Positions 25,585 to 34,583 of a DNA stretch of 64,000 nt are shown one piece after another. The notes beneath the pieces were generated by a model. The model ran no database searches, was not told the DNA's origin, and saw nothing but the letters and a program-made list of their open reading frames with translations. Location: NCBI RefSeq assembly GCF_030409845.1, contig NZ_JAUFQQ010000005.1, forward strand, positions 1,860,001-1,924,000. Direction: 5' to 3'. The stretch comes from Flavobacterium branchiarum. GTDB lineage: Bacteria > Bacteroidota > Bacteroidia > Flavobacteriales > Flavobacteriaceae. A program made the position numbers and the translations under genes. The stretch's first letter is position 1. The number at the start of each line of letters is the position of its first letter.

Positions 25585-27012
25585 TTACACTTGAATACGT
25601 TTCCATTTTCCTTTTCTGTATAATACGATACTTGCCAAAGTAATAGCCGTTTCTGCAACAGGAATTGCTATAAAAACTCCCGTTGGTCCCATCTTGAAAT
25701 GTTTTGCTAGAACATAGGCTAATGGAATCTGCAATAACCAGAATCCAACGAAATTAACCATTGTAGGTGTCCAAGTATCTCCAGCGCCATTGAAGGTATT
25801 AATTAGTACCATTCCGATTCCGTAGAAAATATATCCAGAACTCATAATCTGCAATGCTTCGACAGCTATTTCCTGAATTACTATATCATAGGTGAAAAAT
25901 GAAACTATGTATTTTGCAAAAAAGAATGTAATGAGCATTATTGTTGCCATAAAAATGACATTGTATTTTGCAGTAGTAAAAACTGATTTTTCTGCACGGT
26001 CAATGTGTTTGGCACCTAAATTCTGTCCAACCAAAGTAGCGGCAGCATTACTTAATCCCCAAGCAGGAAGAATAAAAAACATCATAATACGCAATGCCGT
26101 TTGATATCCTGCTGAACCATGATCTCCTCCTGTTGTAGCTACCAGTTGTGCAAGAAATATCCAACTACAAGAGGCTATAACAAATTGCAATACTCCAGGA
26201 GCTGCTATTTTTACCAAAGCTTTGATTTGCTTAAAATCTGGGATAAAGTAAGATGAAACGATTTTTAAAACACCTCTTCCATTAAAAAGGTGATACAATT
26301 GGTATAATACACCTATGCTTCTTCCCGAAGTTGTTGCTATCGCAGCTCCAACTAATCCAAAGGCTGGAATTGGTCCAAATCCATTAATTAAAATAGGACA
26401 CAAGATAATGTTACAAATATTAGCAATCCAAAGGCTTTTCATGGCTATAGCTGCATTTCCTGCACCACGGAAAATTCCATTGATAAGAAATAAAAGCATG
26501 ACACATAAACTTCCACCAATCATAATTTGGGTGAATTTATAACCGTATTCAGCAGCTTCTGCTGATGCTCCCATGAGTAATAAAATTTCTTTGGCATAAA
26601 TAAATCCCAGAATGCTTATTACACTATTAATTGCAAAGGCTATTAAAATGGCTTGCATCCCTGCTTTTGCGGCGGCAACAGGATCTTTTTCTCCTATACG
26701 ACGAGCGACAACTGCTGTTGCAGCCATACTAATACCAATTGCAATAGAATAAACAATTGTAATAACCGACTCTGTAAGTCCAACTGCCTGAATAGCAAAA
26801 CTACTGTGTTCTAGATGGCCCACAAAATATAAATCTACTAATGCAAAAACAGATTCCATAAGCATTTCCAATACCATTGGAATAGCTAGCAGAATTACAG
26901 CTTTTTTTATGCTACCTGAAGTATAATCAAAAGATTCATCTCCTTTGATTGCTTGTTTTATTGTTGAGAAAATTCGAGAAAATAAACTTTTCTGTATTGT
27001 TGTTTCTGTCAT
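25585..27012 (-). CDS. MATE family multidrug/sodium efflux transporter
   Basis: This 475-residue integral membrane protein has about twelve hydrophobic segments from residue 30 to 460, in the two similar halves expected for MATE transporters. Recognisable family stretches are AIPMVLEMLMESVFALVDLYFVGHL in the first helix, VARRIGEKDP in the first cytoplasmic loop and NAAATLVGQNLGAKHIDRAE in the equivalent place of the second half. It exports cationic compounds in exchange for Na+ or H+, and substrates cannot be predicted. It is transcribed alone, with the terminator at 25451-25486 downstream. The 174-base gap upstream shows no clear -7 element. Confidence 0.93.
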   Translation of the reverse strand: MTETTIQKSLFSRIFSTIKQAIKGDESFDYTSGSIKKAVILLAIPMVLEMLMESVFALVDLYFVGHLEHSSFAIQAVGLTESVITIVYSIAIGISMAATAVVARRIGEKDPVAAAKAGMQAILIAFAINSVISILGFIYAKEILLLMGASAEAAEYGYKFTQIMIGGSLCVMLLFLINGIFRGAGNAAIAMKSLWIANICNIILCPILINGFGPIPAFGLVGAAIATTSGRSIGVLYQLYHLFNGRGVLKIVSSYFIPDFKQIKALVKIAAPGVLQFVIASCSWIFLAQLVATTGGDHGSAGYQTALRIMMFFILPAWGLSNAAATLVGQNLGAKHIDRAEKSVFTTAKYNVIFMATIMLITFFFAKYIVSFFTYDIVIQEIAVEALQIMSSGYIFYGIGMVLINTFNGAGDTWTPTMVNFVGFWLLQIPLAYVLAKHFKMGPTGVFIAIPVAETAITLASIVLYRKGKWKRIQV

Positions 27013-27186
27013 GATAATTTAGAATATAAGATAAAATTGTCCAGGACCATTTATTGGTTGGACTTAAAAATTTAAAGACATCCTAATTATTCTAATAATA
27101 AAATAGGATTAGGCAGAAACTATCATAGCATTACGTTTTTTGAGACTATAAATATAAGTATTATTATTATTTAATTAGAATAAAAT

Positions 27187-28386
27187 CTAATCTAGCAATT
27201 TTGCACTTACGCGTGTACTTGCTATCAAGGAAGCTATAAATCCAAGTGAAAGAATCGTTCCTAAAACAATAAATACGTTTTCAAGACTGAAAACAACAGG
27301 AAAAGCGAGTGTCGGGGTAATCATAATAAGCTCATATTGTTGCTGTAACATAACTAAGATAATCCCTAAAAGAAGACCTAACAAACCACCAAACAAACTT
27401 AATAATGTTCCTTGTAGCAAAAATATTTTTCGCAAATCTTTAATTTCTGTTCCTAGATTAAAAAGCGTTTTCAAATTACTTTTTTTATCCAGAATCATCA
27501 TAATTAATGCTCCAATCAAATTAAACAGCGCTACAATAATGACCAATGTAAATATTAAATAGACTGCAATATTCTCCGTATTAAGCATTTTATACAAAGA
27601 CGCATTAAGTTGTGCTCTGTTCTTTGTAGTTACTTTATTACTGAAAATAGCTTGCAATTGAGAATCAACTTTTGATTCGTTGACATTTGGTTTTAGCTTA
27701 AATTCAATTCCAGAAATCTGATTGGGTTTGTACTCAAGAAGTTCTTGTACTAAGCCTAAATCAGCAAAAACATATTTAGAATCCAAATCCTCACTTATTG
27801 AATATATACCTACAGGCAATACATCTGTTTTACTAAATGCTTCTTCTGGATTTTCGATTGTTCCTTTTCCAGGTTTAGGTGCAAATACCTGCAATGGATT
27901 CTCAAAATCCAATATCCCCATCGAAAAGTTTTTGGAAATTCCATAACCAACAACAACCTGATATGTACCTGGTTTTAACCATTGCCCGTTAAAGAGTTTT
28001 TTTCTAATATCATTGACAACTGGATAATTACTATCCACACCTTTTAAGTAGGTAACTTGTTGTTTTCCATTAAAAATAAACAAAACGCGCTCTTCGATTA
28101 TTTTAGTGTACGAAGCAATCCCATCAATTTTTTTGATTTGAGTATCCTGACTTGGAGTAACCAAAAATGATTTCCCATAAGTACTTTCAATTTTTAAATC
28201 AGGATCTATTTCATTTGTAAAAGAAAGACTGAATACTTTTAGCCCACTAAAAACAGACAAAACCACAAACAAAGCCATTGTACCAACAATTATTCCAAGG
28301 CTGGCAATACGATTAATGATATTGATAGCATTGTTCTTACTCTTGCTAAAAATATATCGTTTGGCTATGTAAAGGGGAAAGTTCAA
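27187..28386 (-). CDS. LolC/LolE-like ABC transporter permease (FtsX/MacB fold)
   Basis: This 399-residue inner-membrane protein has four membrane helices. One is at residues 25-50 (GIIVGTMALFVVLSVFSGL), before a periplasmic domain of about 210 residues, and three follow it from about residue 270. The N-terminal FPLYIAKRYIFSKSKNNAINIINRIASLGI and the layout match lipoprotein-releasing permeases. These take mature lipoproteins from the inner membrane and give them to LolA. The gene lies one base after rbfA and is probably co-transcribed. The matching ATPase is not adjacent, so it must be encoded elsewhere. Confidence 0.87.
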   Translation of the reverse strand: MNFPLYIAKRYIFSKSKNNAINIINRIASLGIIVGTMALFVVLSVFSGLKVFSLSFTNEIDPDLKIESTYGKSFLVTPSQDTQIKKIDGIASYTKIIEERVLFIFNGKQQVTYLKGVDSNYPVVNDIRKKLFNGQWLKPGTYQVVVGYGISKNFSMGILDFENPLQVFAPKPGKGTIENPEEAFSKTDVLPVGIYSISEDLDSKYVFADLGLVQELLEYKPNQISGIEFKLKPNVNESKVDSQLQAIFSNKVTTKNRAQLNASLYKMLNTENIAVYLIFTLVIIVALFNLIGALIMMILDKKSNLKTLFNLGTEIKDLRKIFLLQGTLLSLFGGLLGLLLGIILVMLQQQYELIMITPTLAFPVVFSLENVFIVLGTILSLGFIASLIASTRVSAKLLD

Positions 28387-28387
28387 A

Positions 28388-28780
28388 CTATGATTTTCTT
28401 CTTTTTTCTAAAAGATCACGGTTTTCAATTGGGTTATCTCTGTTTGCCAAAGCATTGTCTATTTTTTCAATATAGTCTAATGAGTCATCAATAAAGAATA
28501 CCAAGTTTGGTACACGACGCAATTGTAAACGTACACGTTGCGCTAAATCATGTTTGATTAAAGTTGAATTCGATTTAATTCCTTCTAAAGTTTCTTTTGC
28601 TTTCTCCTGAGGAAAAATACTTAAATATACTGTAGCCACCGATAAATCAGAAGTGACCATAACTTTGGATACTGAAATTACTAAATTATTAATTCCGTTT
28701 TTTCTCACTTCACCTTGCAAAATATCAACCAAATCCTTTTGGATGACACCGCCTATTTTTTTCTGTCTATTTGTTTCCAT
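28388..28780 (-). CDS. rbfA: Ribosome-binding factor A
   Basis: This 130-residue single-KH protein starts with METNRQKKIGGVIQKDLVDILQ and continues with VISVSKVMVTSDLSVATVYLSIF and LRRVPNLVFFIDDSLDYIEKIDNAL, the standard RbfA pattern including the hDxS-like DDSLDY near the end. It helps mature the 16S rRNA 5' end in the 30S subunit and is needed for cold growth in other bacteria. The downstream permease gene begins one base after its stop. A perfect -7-like string (TATTTTTGC, - strand, 28792-28784) sits so close to the ATG that, if used, the mRNA would lack a leader. Confidence 0.93.
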   Translation of the reverse strand: METNRQKKIGGVIQKDLVDILQGEVRKNGINNLVISVSKVMVTSDLSVATVYLSIFPQEKAKETLEGIKSNSTLIKHDLAQRVRLQLRRVPNLVFFIDDSLDYIEKIDNALANRDNPIENRDLLEKRRKS

Positions 28781-29010
28781 AATGCAAAAATACTATTTTA
28801 AATGTCAATCGATACATTTTCAAATGAACAATAAGAGCATTTTTATACTCTTATTTTCTTTAGCGCAAATTTCGGTACTCTTTTTTAATAAAAAACCAAA
28901 ATTGAGATAATTATTCATTCCTTATTTCAATTTACAAAGCTGATAAAAATCATATTTTTTATCAGAAATATTCTACAACTTTAATGAAGATATAACAAAA
29001 AAACTTTATT

Positions 29011-29430
29011 ATGAAAAAGAGAGAACCAATAAGTCATATAATGACAAAAACTGTAGTAACGGCAAACGAAAATGATAGCCTTAGAGATGTAGTCGAAAAG
29101 CTAAGAAAAAATACTATTAGACACCTACCGATTGTTAAAGGAAAAGAAGTTGTTGGTATTATAAGCCGCACAGATATTAACCGATTAACCTTTGGTGCTC
29201 TATTTGAAGGACAGGAAGGAGCCGACGAAGCAATCCTTGATATGCTCACCATCCCACAAGTTATGACTTCAAAACCAAAAACAGTATCATCGGATATGAT
29301 TATAAGAAACTTAGCTGAATTTTTTGTAAAAGAAGAATTTCATGCATTACCTGTAGTCGATAATGGAGAACTTAAAGGTATTGTTACAACAACCGATGTG
29401 GTAAGGTACTTTTTAGAACAATATGATTAA
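29011..29430 (+). CDS. Two-CBS-domain protein
   Basis: This 139-residue protein consists of two CBS motifs (about 8-63 and 78-137). MTKTVVTANENDSLRDVV with HLPIVKGKEVVGIISRTDI is the first, and VMTSKPKTVSSDMIIRNLAEF with HALPVVDNGELKGIVTTTDV is the second. Such paired CBS units bind adenine nucleotides (AMP, ATP, SAM) and act as energy or ion-strength sensors, often for another protein. No partner domain is fused. The gene stands alone, divergent from rbfA, and converges on the EnvC-like gene with a terminator between them. Confidence 0.9.
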   Translation: MKKREPISHIMTKTVVTANENDSLRDVVEKLRKNTIRHLPIVKGKEVVGIISRTDINRLTFGALFEGQEGADEAILDMLTIPQVMTSKPKTVSSDMIIRNLAEFFVKEEFHALPVVDNGELKGIVTTTDVVRYFLEQYD

Positions 29431-29466
29431 ATCTAAACCCGTTGTGTATAATTCAAAAATGGCTAT

Positions 29467-29492
29467 AAAAAAACGGGACATAAGTCCCGTTT
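29467..29492 (-). terminator. Intrinsic terminator of the EnvC gene run
   Basis: AAACGGGAC (29471-29479) and GTCCCGTTT (29484-29492) pair perfectly around ATAA. On the - strand the stem is followed by a run of seven T, so it ends the transcript of the envelope genes 5 bases after the EnvC-like stop. On the + strand only TTT follows, so it may also partly stop the CBS gene. Confidence 0.9.
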
Positions 29493-29496
29493 GATA

Positions 29497-30744
29497 TTAC
29501 ATATTATACAACCAGCTCTGCGGATTGTTATAAGTTGTATTTTGAAGTATTGAGAATTTAATAGTTGTTTTTCCAGTTTCACCACTAGTTCTAATCTTAC
29601 CTATACTTTGTTTGACACTTACTTTATCTCCTTTACTTACTGATACAGAACTTAAGTTTTGATATACTGTAAAATAATCTCCGTGCTGAATCATTACTGC
29701 TTTGTTTATCGGAGTTAATACCATAACACTAAATACAACACCTTCAAAAACGGCTCTTGCATTTGAACCTGACTCTGTCGTGATTTCGACACCACTATTA
29801 TGAATTACCAGTGAATTATAAATAGGGTGCGGTTGATCTCCGTAACCTAATGATACAAATCCTTTTTCTACGGGCCAAGGTAATTTTCCTCGATTGGCTT
29901 TAAAATCGGCGGCAAGTAATTTTGCTTCAGCTGTTAATGCAATTTTTGTATCAGATACTACAGCAACAGATTTCGTTCCAGTAGCTTTTTCCTTTTCAGC
30001 TGCTGCTTTACGGTTGGCTGCGGCAATAGCTTCACGAATTAAACGATCAATTTGTCTGTCAATTCTTTTCGATTCTTGTTGTTTGTTTCTTGTGTCCGCA
30101 ATAATTTTATTCTTATCTTTTTTAATCGAGTTAACGAGTTTTTGTTGTTCTTTCTTCTCTTGCTCTAAAGATATTTTTTCCTTTTCATTTTCGGCAATGA
30201 TCTTTTTCTTTATTTGTCTTTGCCCATCAAGTTTCGCGTTGTAATCCCCTAGTTGAAGTGATTTTGATTTAATTTCTTCTCCCTGATTTTTTCTGAAATT
30301 TGTATATTGTTTCATATACTGTGCTCGCTTATAAGCTTGCAAAAAACTTTCTGAAGACAACAAGAACATGGCTCTACTTTGTTCCGAACGACTTTTGTAT
30401 GACTTAAGAATCATTTTGGCATAATCTTCTTTTAGTACCTCTAACTCTTTCTTAAGTTTATTAATTTTTACTTGATTAATATACATATCATTACTCAAAA
30501 GCTTCGTTTGCTTTTCGGTAGTATTGATTAATTTTTCTTTAAGTTTAATTTTATTAGACTGTACTATGTATTCATTTACTGCAGATTTTTCTTTCTTCTT
30601 TACAGATTGTAACATTTTCTCATTGTCTCTAATTTCTTGTTGAATCTGAGCTTTACGTTGTTCCAGTTTTTCTTGTTGCGAATCTTGTGCCCACATCAAT
30701 GAAGTGGTGCAAATAAAAATTAGGCTTAGGAGAAATTTTGGCAT
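29497..30744 (-). CDS. EnvC-like murein hydrolase activator with degenerate LytM domain
   Basis: This is a 415-residue periplasmic protein with a signal peptide ending SLMWAQ. A long coiled coil occupies about residues 22-245 and is rich in Lys, Glu and Gln. A LytM/M23 domain (about 290-415) closes it. Its metal-binding motifs are altered: HNSGVEI stands where HxGxDI is usual, and YQNL replaces the YxHL that carries the catalytic His. It should therefore not cut peptidoglycan itself but activate an amidase, as EnvC does in cell division. I start at the ATG at 30744, which is preceded by a -7 element at 30770-30762. A TTG seven codons upstream is in frame but less likely. Confidence 0.88.
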   Translation of the reverse strand: MPKFLLSLIFICTTSLMWAQDSQQEKLEQRKAQIQQEIRDNEKMLQSVKKKEKSAVNEYIVQSNKIKLKEKLINTTEKQTKLLSNDMYINQVKINKLKKELEVLKEDYAKMILKSYKSRSEQSRAMFLLSSESFLQAYKRAQYMKQYTNFRKNQGEEIKSKSLQLGDYNAKLDGQRQIKKKIIAENEKEKISLEQEKKEQQKLVNSIKKDKNKIIADTRNKQQESKRIDRQIDRLIREAIAAANRKAAAEKEKATGTKSVAVVSDTKIALTAEAKLLAADFKANRGKLPWPVEKGFVSLGYGDQPHPIYNSLVIHNSGVEITTESGSNARAVFEGVVFSVMVLTPINKAVMIQHGDYFTVYQNLSSVSVSKGDKVSVKQSIGKIRTSGETGKTTIKFSILQNTTYNNPQSWLYNM

Positions 30745-30761
30745 CTTTAAAATATATTTTT

Positions 30762-30770
30762 GCAAACTTA
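30762..30770 (-). promoter_or_regulatory. -7 element in front of the EnvC-like gene
   Basis: TAAGTTTGC on the - strand fits TAnnTTTG and is followed by an A-rich stretch, the same layout as before dus and the ferredoxin-type reductase gene. It overlaps the stop codon of the DUF4292 gene, so EnvC can be transcribed from the upstream run and from its own promoter. No TTG is seen at the usual -33 distance. Confidence 0.45.
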
Positions 30771-31550
30771 CTTAATTATAATTTTTTTATATCCATTTGG
30801 AACACTATAAGGAAAAGAAAGTTCCTCATTAAAAGTAATTGTGTTGTAATTTAAATTGATTTCTGTCTTTCCTTTTGGCTGAATAGCTTCTATAGCAATA
30901 GCTCTAGGAAGTATTCCTTGGTCAAAAGTTTTGGCATCACCGTATGCTATTTGCATCATGATATTTTTTGACGTTTGTGAAATCTGTTCTTTTTCTAACA
31001 AGAATTTATCCGCTTCAAAGAAAAATGATTTTTTAATGTCCTGCTCCTTTGCTTCATCTAATCGATATACTCTATCAATTAATGTTTCGGTATATTTTCC
31101 TTTCTTTAAATCATCGATTGCTTGACCCAATAAAAGGTTTTGAACTTTATCATAATCTAAATCTGTACCCAACCATTTACTCAAGCTACTAAAATCGCCT
31201 TCATAATAAGTACCTCCTATTTTTTCATAATAGCTTACTGAATCTGGTGTAATCAAAGCCTTTGCCATTGTAATACCCAGAAAACGAATACTCACTAGAA
31301 TCTGTTCGTCTTTTTTAATTTTTATCTCAGCAGTAACATTCTGACTTTGTTTATCATCTGAATATTTTGCACTTGCTTTAATATATAAAGTCGAAAACTG
31401 TAATTTATTGTTGTAATGTCCGTCGATAATTTTCTTTGCAGAAATAAGATTAACTTCTTCTTTAGTATTGTTTCCTTGTACTGCACCCGATTTCGATTTA
31501 CACGAAACGATAAAAACGAGTAACAATATCATTAGATACTTCTTCATCAA
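30768..31550 (-). CDS. DUF4292 lipoprotein
   Basis: This 260-residue predicted lipoprotein has the lipobox FIVSC (Cys17). The mature part is beta-rich and resembles LolA/LolB half-barrels, for example YIKASAKYSDDKQSQNVTAEIKIKKDEQILVSIRFLG followed by ITPDSVSYYEK. That pattern fits the DUF4292 family of Bacteroidota, which may take the place of LolB. The gene lies between a TPR protein and EnvC, 3 bases after the former, in an envelope-related run. Function in lipoprotein insertion is inference from fold. Confidence 0.8.
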   Translation of the reverse strand: MMKKYLMILLLVFIVSCKSKSGAVQGNNTKEEVNLISAKKIIDGHYNNKLQFSTLYIKASAKYSDDKQSQNVTAEIKIKKDEQILVSIRFLGITMAKALITPDSVSYYEKIGGTYYEGDFSSLSKWLGTDLDYDKVQNLLLGQAIDDLKKGKYTETLIDRVYRLDEAKEQDIKKSFFFEADKFLLEKEQISQTSKNIMMQIAYGDAKTFDQGILPRAIAIEAIQPKGKTEINLNYNTITFNEELSFPYSVPNGYKKIIIK

Positions 31551-31553
31551 AAT

Positions 31554-32903
31554 TTACTTTTTTTGTCTTAATAATTGATTTGCCTTCGCAAAATACGTTT
31601 CTTTTTTCTTCATATCCCCTAAACCATTATAAGCTTCTCCTAACTGAATGTTAAAATTTGCTTCTAACGTTAAATCATCTACAACATAATCAAGTCCCAT
31701 TTCTAGAACGTCTTTTGCCTTTTTAAATTGTTGCAATTGATTATTAGCCAAACCGGAATAAAAATAAAACTGTGGTTGCGTTGGAAATGTCTCTATCATT
31801 ACCACTGAACGTTTTGCCATCGGATCGTATTGTTTCGTTTCGGTGTATGCTTGAAGCAAAAGTAAATTCGTTTCAATATCTACTTCTGAAACGGAATTTA
31901 CCGACAACTCATAATATTTAACCGCTTGATCAAATTGATTTTTACTATTAAAAAACTTTCCAATTTCTTTTGCGACATCTACATCTGGATCATTCTTAAA
32001 ATAAGTAATTGCTTTATCTAAATCTGGTACAAATTGAGGATTCTTACTCACGAAGATTAAAAATTCATTTAAAATTCGGTGTTTTATTTTAGAATCAATT
32101 TTAGAATTTGCGAGAACAACATTCATTGCCTGAATTGCTTTTTCTGGCTGATTTTGATCTAAATAACTTTTGAAAGAACTTACTTGTGCCCACTCCGATG
32201 TTGGAATTGCTTTTTCTAATTGTTGCGTAATTTCTAATACTCTATCCGCATCATTATTCTTTGCATACAAAGCAATTAAAGCAATGTAATTAATTTCTTC
32301 TTTTGGATTTTTCTTAATCAGATCTAAAAGACTTTGTATTTCTACGTCTTGATATTTACCTTGTGACAAAATCTGTGCCTTATATAGATCTCTTTCATTA
32401 GATTTTCCAAACTTATCATTCATTTCATTAATTAATGAAAGTGCTTTGTCTAATTGATTTGTAATCATGTACAAAGAAATTAAATCATCTTTATACTCTT
32501 CATCAAACGGAATAATCTTCTGAATCGTTTCTATTGCCAAAGGATAGTTCTTGGTCTGATAACAAACATCATAAATGCCAAGCCAAAACCATTTGTTATT
32601 AGGATTTAACTGAGTTGCTTTTTCAAACGAAATTTGAGCATTCCTATAATCCTTTAAAAAAAGATAGTTTTTACCTAATTCAAAATGAACTGTTGCATTA
32701 TTAGGCTGAAGTTTCTCGCATTTTTGTAAAGCGGAAATTGCTTTATCATAATTTTCGATACCTTTTTGCAATAACGATTCATAAAAAGAGTCTTGAAATT
32801 CATTGGCAGCCATAGCAATATCTTCTGGTTCTGTTTGAGCCATTATCGAAGCTTGATTGCCAAGCAAAGCCATAAATACTATTATTAAAACTCTTTTTTT
32901 CAT
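31554..32903 (-). CDS. Tetratricopeptide-repeat periplasmic protein
   Basis: This 449-residue protein has a signal peptide (1-23, ending SIMAQ) and many TPR units. Clear ones are NATVHFELGKNYLFLKDYRNAQ, KWFWLGIYDVCYQTKNYPLA and a late pair, QPQFYFYSGLANNQLQQFKKA and EANFNIQLGEAYNGLGDM. TPR proteins are scaffolds. Its place before the DUF4292 lipoprotein (3 bases) and EnvC suggests work on the envelope or cell division. A 47-base gap separates it from the nucleotidyltransferase gene upstream. Confidence 0.88.
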   Translation of the reverse strand: MKKRVLIIVFMALLGNQASIMAQTEPEDIAMAANEFQDSFYESLLQKGIENYDKAISALQKCEKLQPNNATVHFELGKNYLFLKDYRNAQISFEKATQLNPNNKWFWLGIYDVCYQTKNYPLAIETIQKIIPFDEEYKDDLISLYMITNQLDKALSLINEMNDKFGKSNERDLYKAQILSQGKYQDVEIQSLLDLIKKNPKEEINYIALIALYAKNNDADRVLEITQQLEKAIPTSEWAQVSSFKSYLDQNQPEKAIQAMNVVLANSKIDSKIKHRILNEFLIFVSKNPQFVPDLDKAITYFKNDPDVDVAKEIGKFFNSKNQFDQAVKYYELSVNSVSEVDIETNLLLLQAYTETKQYDPMAKRSVVMIETFPTQPQFYFYSGLANNQLQQFKKAKDVLEMGLDYVVDDLTLEANFNIQLGEAYNGLGDMKKKETYFAKANQLLRQKK

Positions 32904-32950
32904 TTTATTACTACTGTTTTAAGTAAAAACGAACACCTTGACCTTTTTGG

Positions 32951-33967
32951 TTATTCTAAAACAGAATAGTCACCAATGCTAATACTTGTAAACTTACCGT
33001 CATAACTAACGTGGTTTCCTATCATTGCATTATCTAAATTGGCGTTTTTTATTTGTGAATACGTTTGTACCAAACTATTCTTAATTGAGCTATCAATTAC
33101 GTGACATCCTTTTCCTAAAGATACATTTGGACCTACAGTTGCGTTTTTCAACACTACATTTTCACCAATATAACACGGTGGAATAATTGTAGAATTTTCC
33201 AATTTCACGTCATAATCAACAAGATGTTCACCATCATTATGTAAAAACCCTAACATTCTTGAGTTGGTTTCAACCGTAACATCTTTATTACCACAATCCA
33301 TCCATTCATCTACGCTACCAGTTTTAAAAACTTTTCCGTTAGCCATCATCGCTTTAATACCATCATTAATTTGGTATTCACCACCATTTTGAATGTTATT
33401 ATCCAAAACCGTTTGAAGCTCATTTTTAAGAATCTCTATTTCTTTAAAGTAGTATATTCCTATAACTGCTAAATCGCTAACAAACTCTTTTGGTTTTTCA
33501 ACCAATTCAATGATTTCATTATTAGCGTTTAACTTAACCACTCCAAATGCTTCTGGTTGCTCAACTTGTTTTACCCAAATTACAGCATCAGCTGCAGGAT
33601 CTAACTCAAAATCAGCTCTAATTAAAGTATCTGCATAAGCAATTACTGCTGGTCCTGATAAAGATTCTTTGGCACACATAATCGCATGTCCTGTACCTAA
33701 AGGCATGTCTTGACGATAAATAGATGCTTTTGCACCCAAACTTTGTGCCAACTCTTGCAAGCTTAACACAACTTCTTCTCCAAAAAAGGCTTCATCTCCT
33801 AATATAAAAGCAACCTCTTCAATAGGTTCTTTAAGTATTTTCGCTATGTCTTCAACCAAACGATGCACAATTGATTTTCCTGCAACTGGAATTAATGGTT
33901 TAGGAACAGTTAAAGTATGTGGTCTTAGTCTAGATCCGCGACCAGCCATTGGAACAATTATTTTCAT
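32951..33967 (-). CDS. Sugar-1-phosphate nucleotidyltransferase
   Basis: This 338-residue enzyme has an N-terminal pyrophosphorylase domain whose nucleotide loop is GRGSRLRPHTLTVPKPL (residues 9-25) and which contains the catalytic-site stretch DTLIRADFEL. The C-terminal third (from about 250) has hexapeptide-like repeats (IIPPCYIGENVVLKNATVGPNVSLGKGC) that form a left-handed beta helix. It makes an NDP-sugar from NTP and a sugar phosphate. The base and sugar (dTTP-glucose or GDP-mannose type) cannot be fixed from sequence. It sits in the same - strand run as dut and a flippase. Confidence 0.87.
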   Translation of the reverse strand: MKIIVPMAGRGSRLRPHTLTVPKPLIPVAGKSIVHRLVEDIAKILKEPIEEVAFILGDEAFFGEEVVLSLQELAQSLGAKASIYRQDMPLGTGHAIMCAKESLSGPAVIAYADTLIRADFELDPAADAVIWVKQVEQPEAFGVVKLNANNEIIELVEKPKEFVSDLAVIGIYYFKEIEILKNELQTVLDNNIQNGGEYQINDGIKAMMANGKVFKTGSVDEWMDCGNKDVTVETNSRMLGFLHNDGEHLVDYDVKLENSTIIPPCYIGENVVLKNATVGPNVSLGKGCHVIDSSIKNSLVQTYSQIKNANLDNAMIGNHVSYDGKFTSISIGDYSVLE

Positions 33968-34110
33968 ATTTTATTTTTTATTTACCGCAAAGTTCACAAA
34001 AGTTTTATGCAAAGTTTGCTAAGCTATATTCATTTAATTTTAAGAGTGTAAAGTAAATTGCATTGGTTATTCAATTCCACTGTATATAAACTGATTACTG
34101 TAACTGAAAA

Positions 34111-34545
34111 CTACTTCACTCCTGTACTTCCAAAACCGCCTTCTCCTCTTGATGTTTCAGAAAGTTCATTTACTTCAACCCATTCTGCTCGTTCATGTTT
34201 AGCAATGATTAGTTGTGCAATTCTTTCTCCATTTTCAATCACAAAAGGTTCATTCGATAAATTTACTAAAATAACTCCTATCTCACCTCTATAATCTGCA
34301 TCAACGGTTCCTGGAGAATTTAATACCGTTACCCCCTTTTTAGCAGCCAATCCGCTTCTTGGTCTTACTTGTGCTTCGTAACCAATAGGTAATTCAATAA
34401 AAAGTCCCGTTTTAACTATTGTTCTTTCTAAAGGATTTAATGTTATTGATTCAGATAAGTTAGCACGTAAATCCATCCCTGCCGAAGCTATTGTTTCGTA
34501 GTTAGGTAAAGCGTGTTGTGATTTGTTGATAATATTAATTGTCAT
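34111..34545 (-). CDS. dut: dUTP diphosphatase
   Basis: This 144-residue trimeric dUTPase has all five motifs in order: [35 protein letters not shown] and [10 protein letters not shown]. It hydrolyses dUTP to dUMP and pyrophosphate, keeping uracil out of DNA and feeding dTMP synthesis. It lies 38 bases after the flippase gene and 143 bases before the nucleotidyltransferase gene. That gap has CGCAAAGTT-like repeat words. Confidence 0.96.
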   Translation of the reverse strand: MTINIINKSQHALPNYETIASAGMDLRANLSESITLNPLERTIVKTGLFIELPIGYEAQVRPRSGLAAKKGVTVLNSPGTVDADYRGEIGVILVNLSNEPFVIENGERIAQLIIAKHERAEWVEVNELSETSRGEGGFGSTGVK

Positions 34546-34583
34546 TATTATATTTTTAAAGCTAAATGTAAATTTTAAAATTG

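Noticed and set aside
28784..28792. TATTTTTGC as a normal rbfA promoter
   Set aside because: It ends 3 bases before the ATG, so transcription would begin at or inside the start codon. Listed only as a possible leaderless case.
29894..30244. 116-codon + strand frame opposite the EnvC coiled coil
   Set aside because: It is the antisense image of a Lys/Glu-rich coiled coil (Ser/Phe/Leu-rich), with no independent support.
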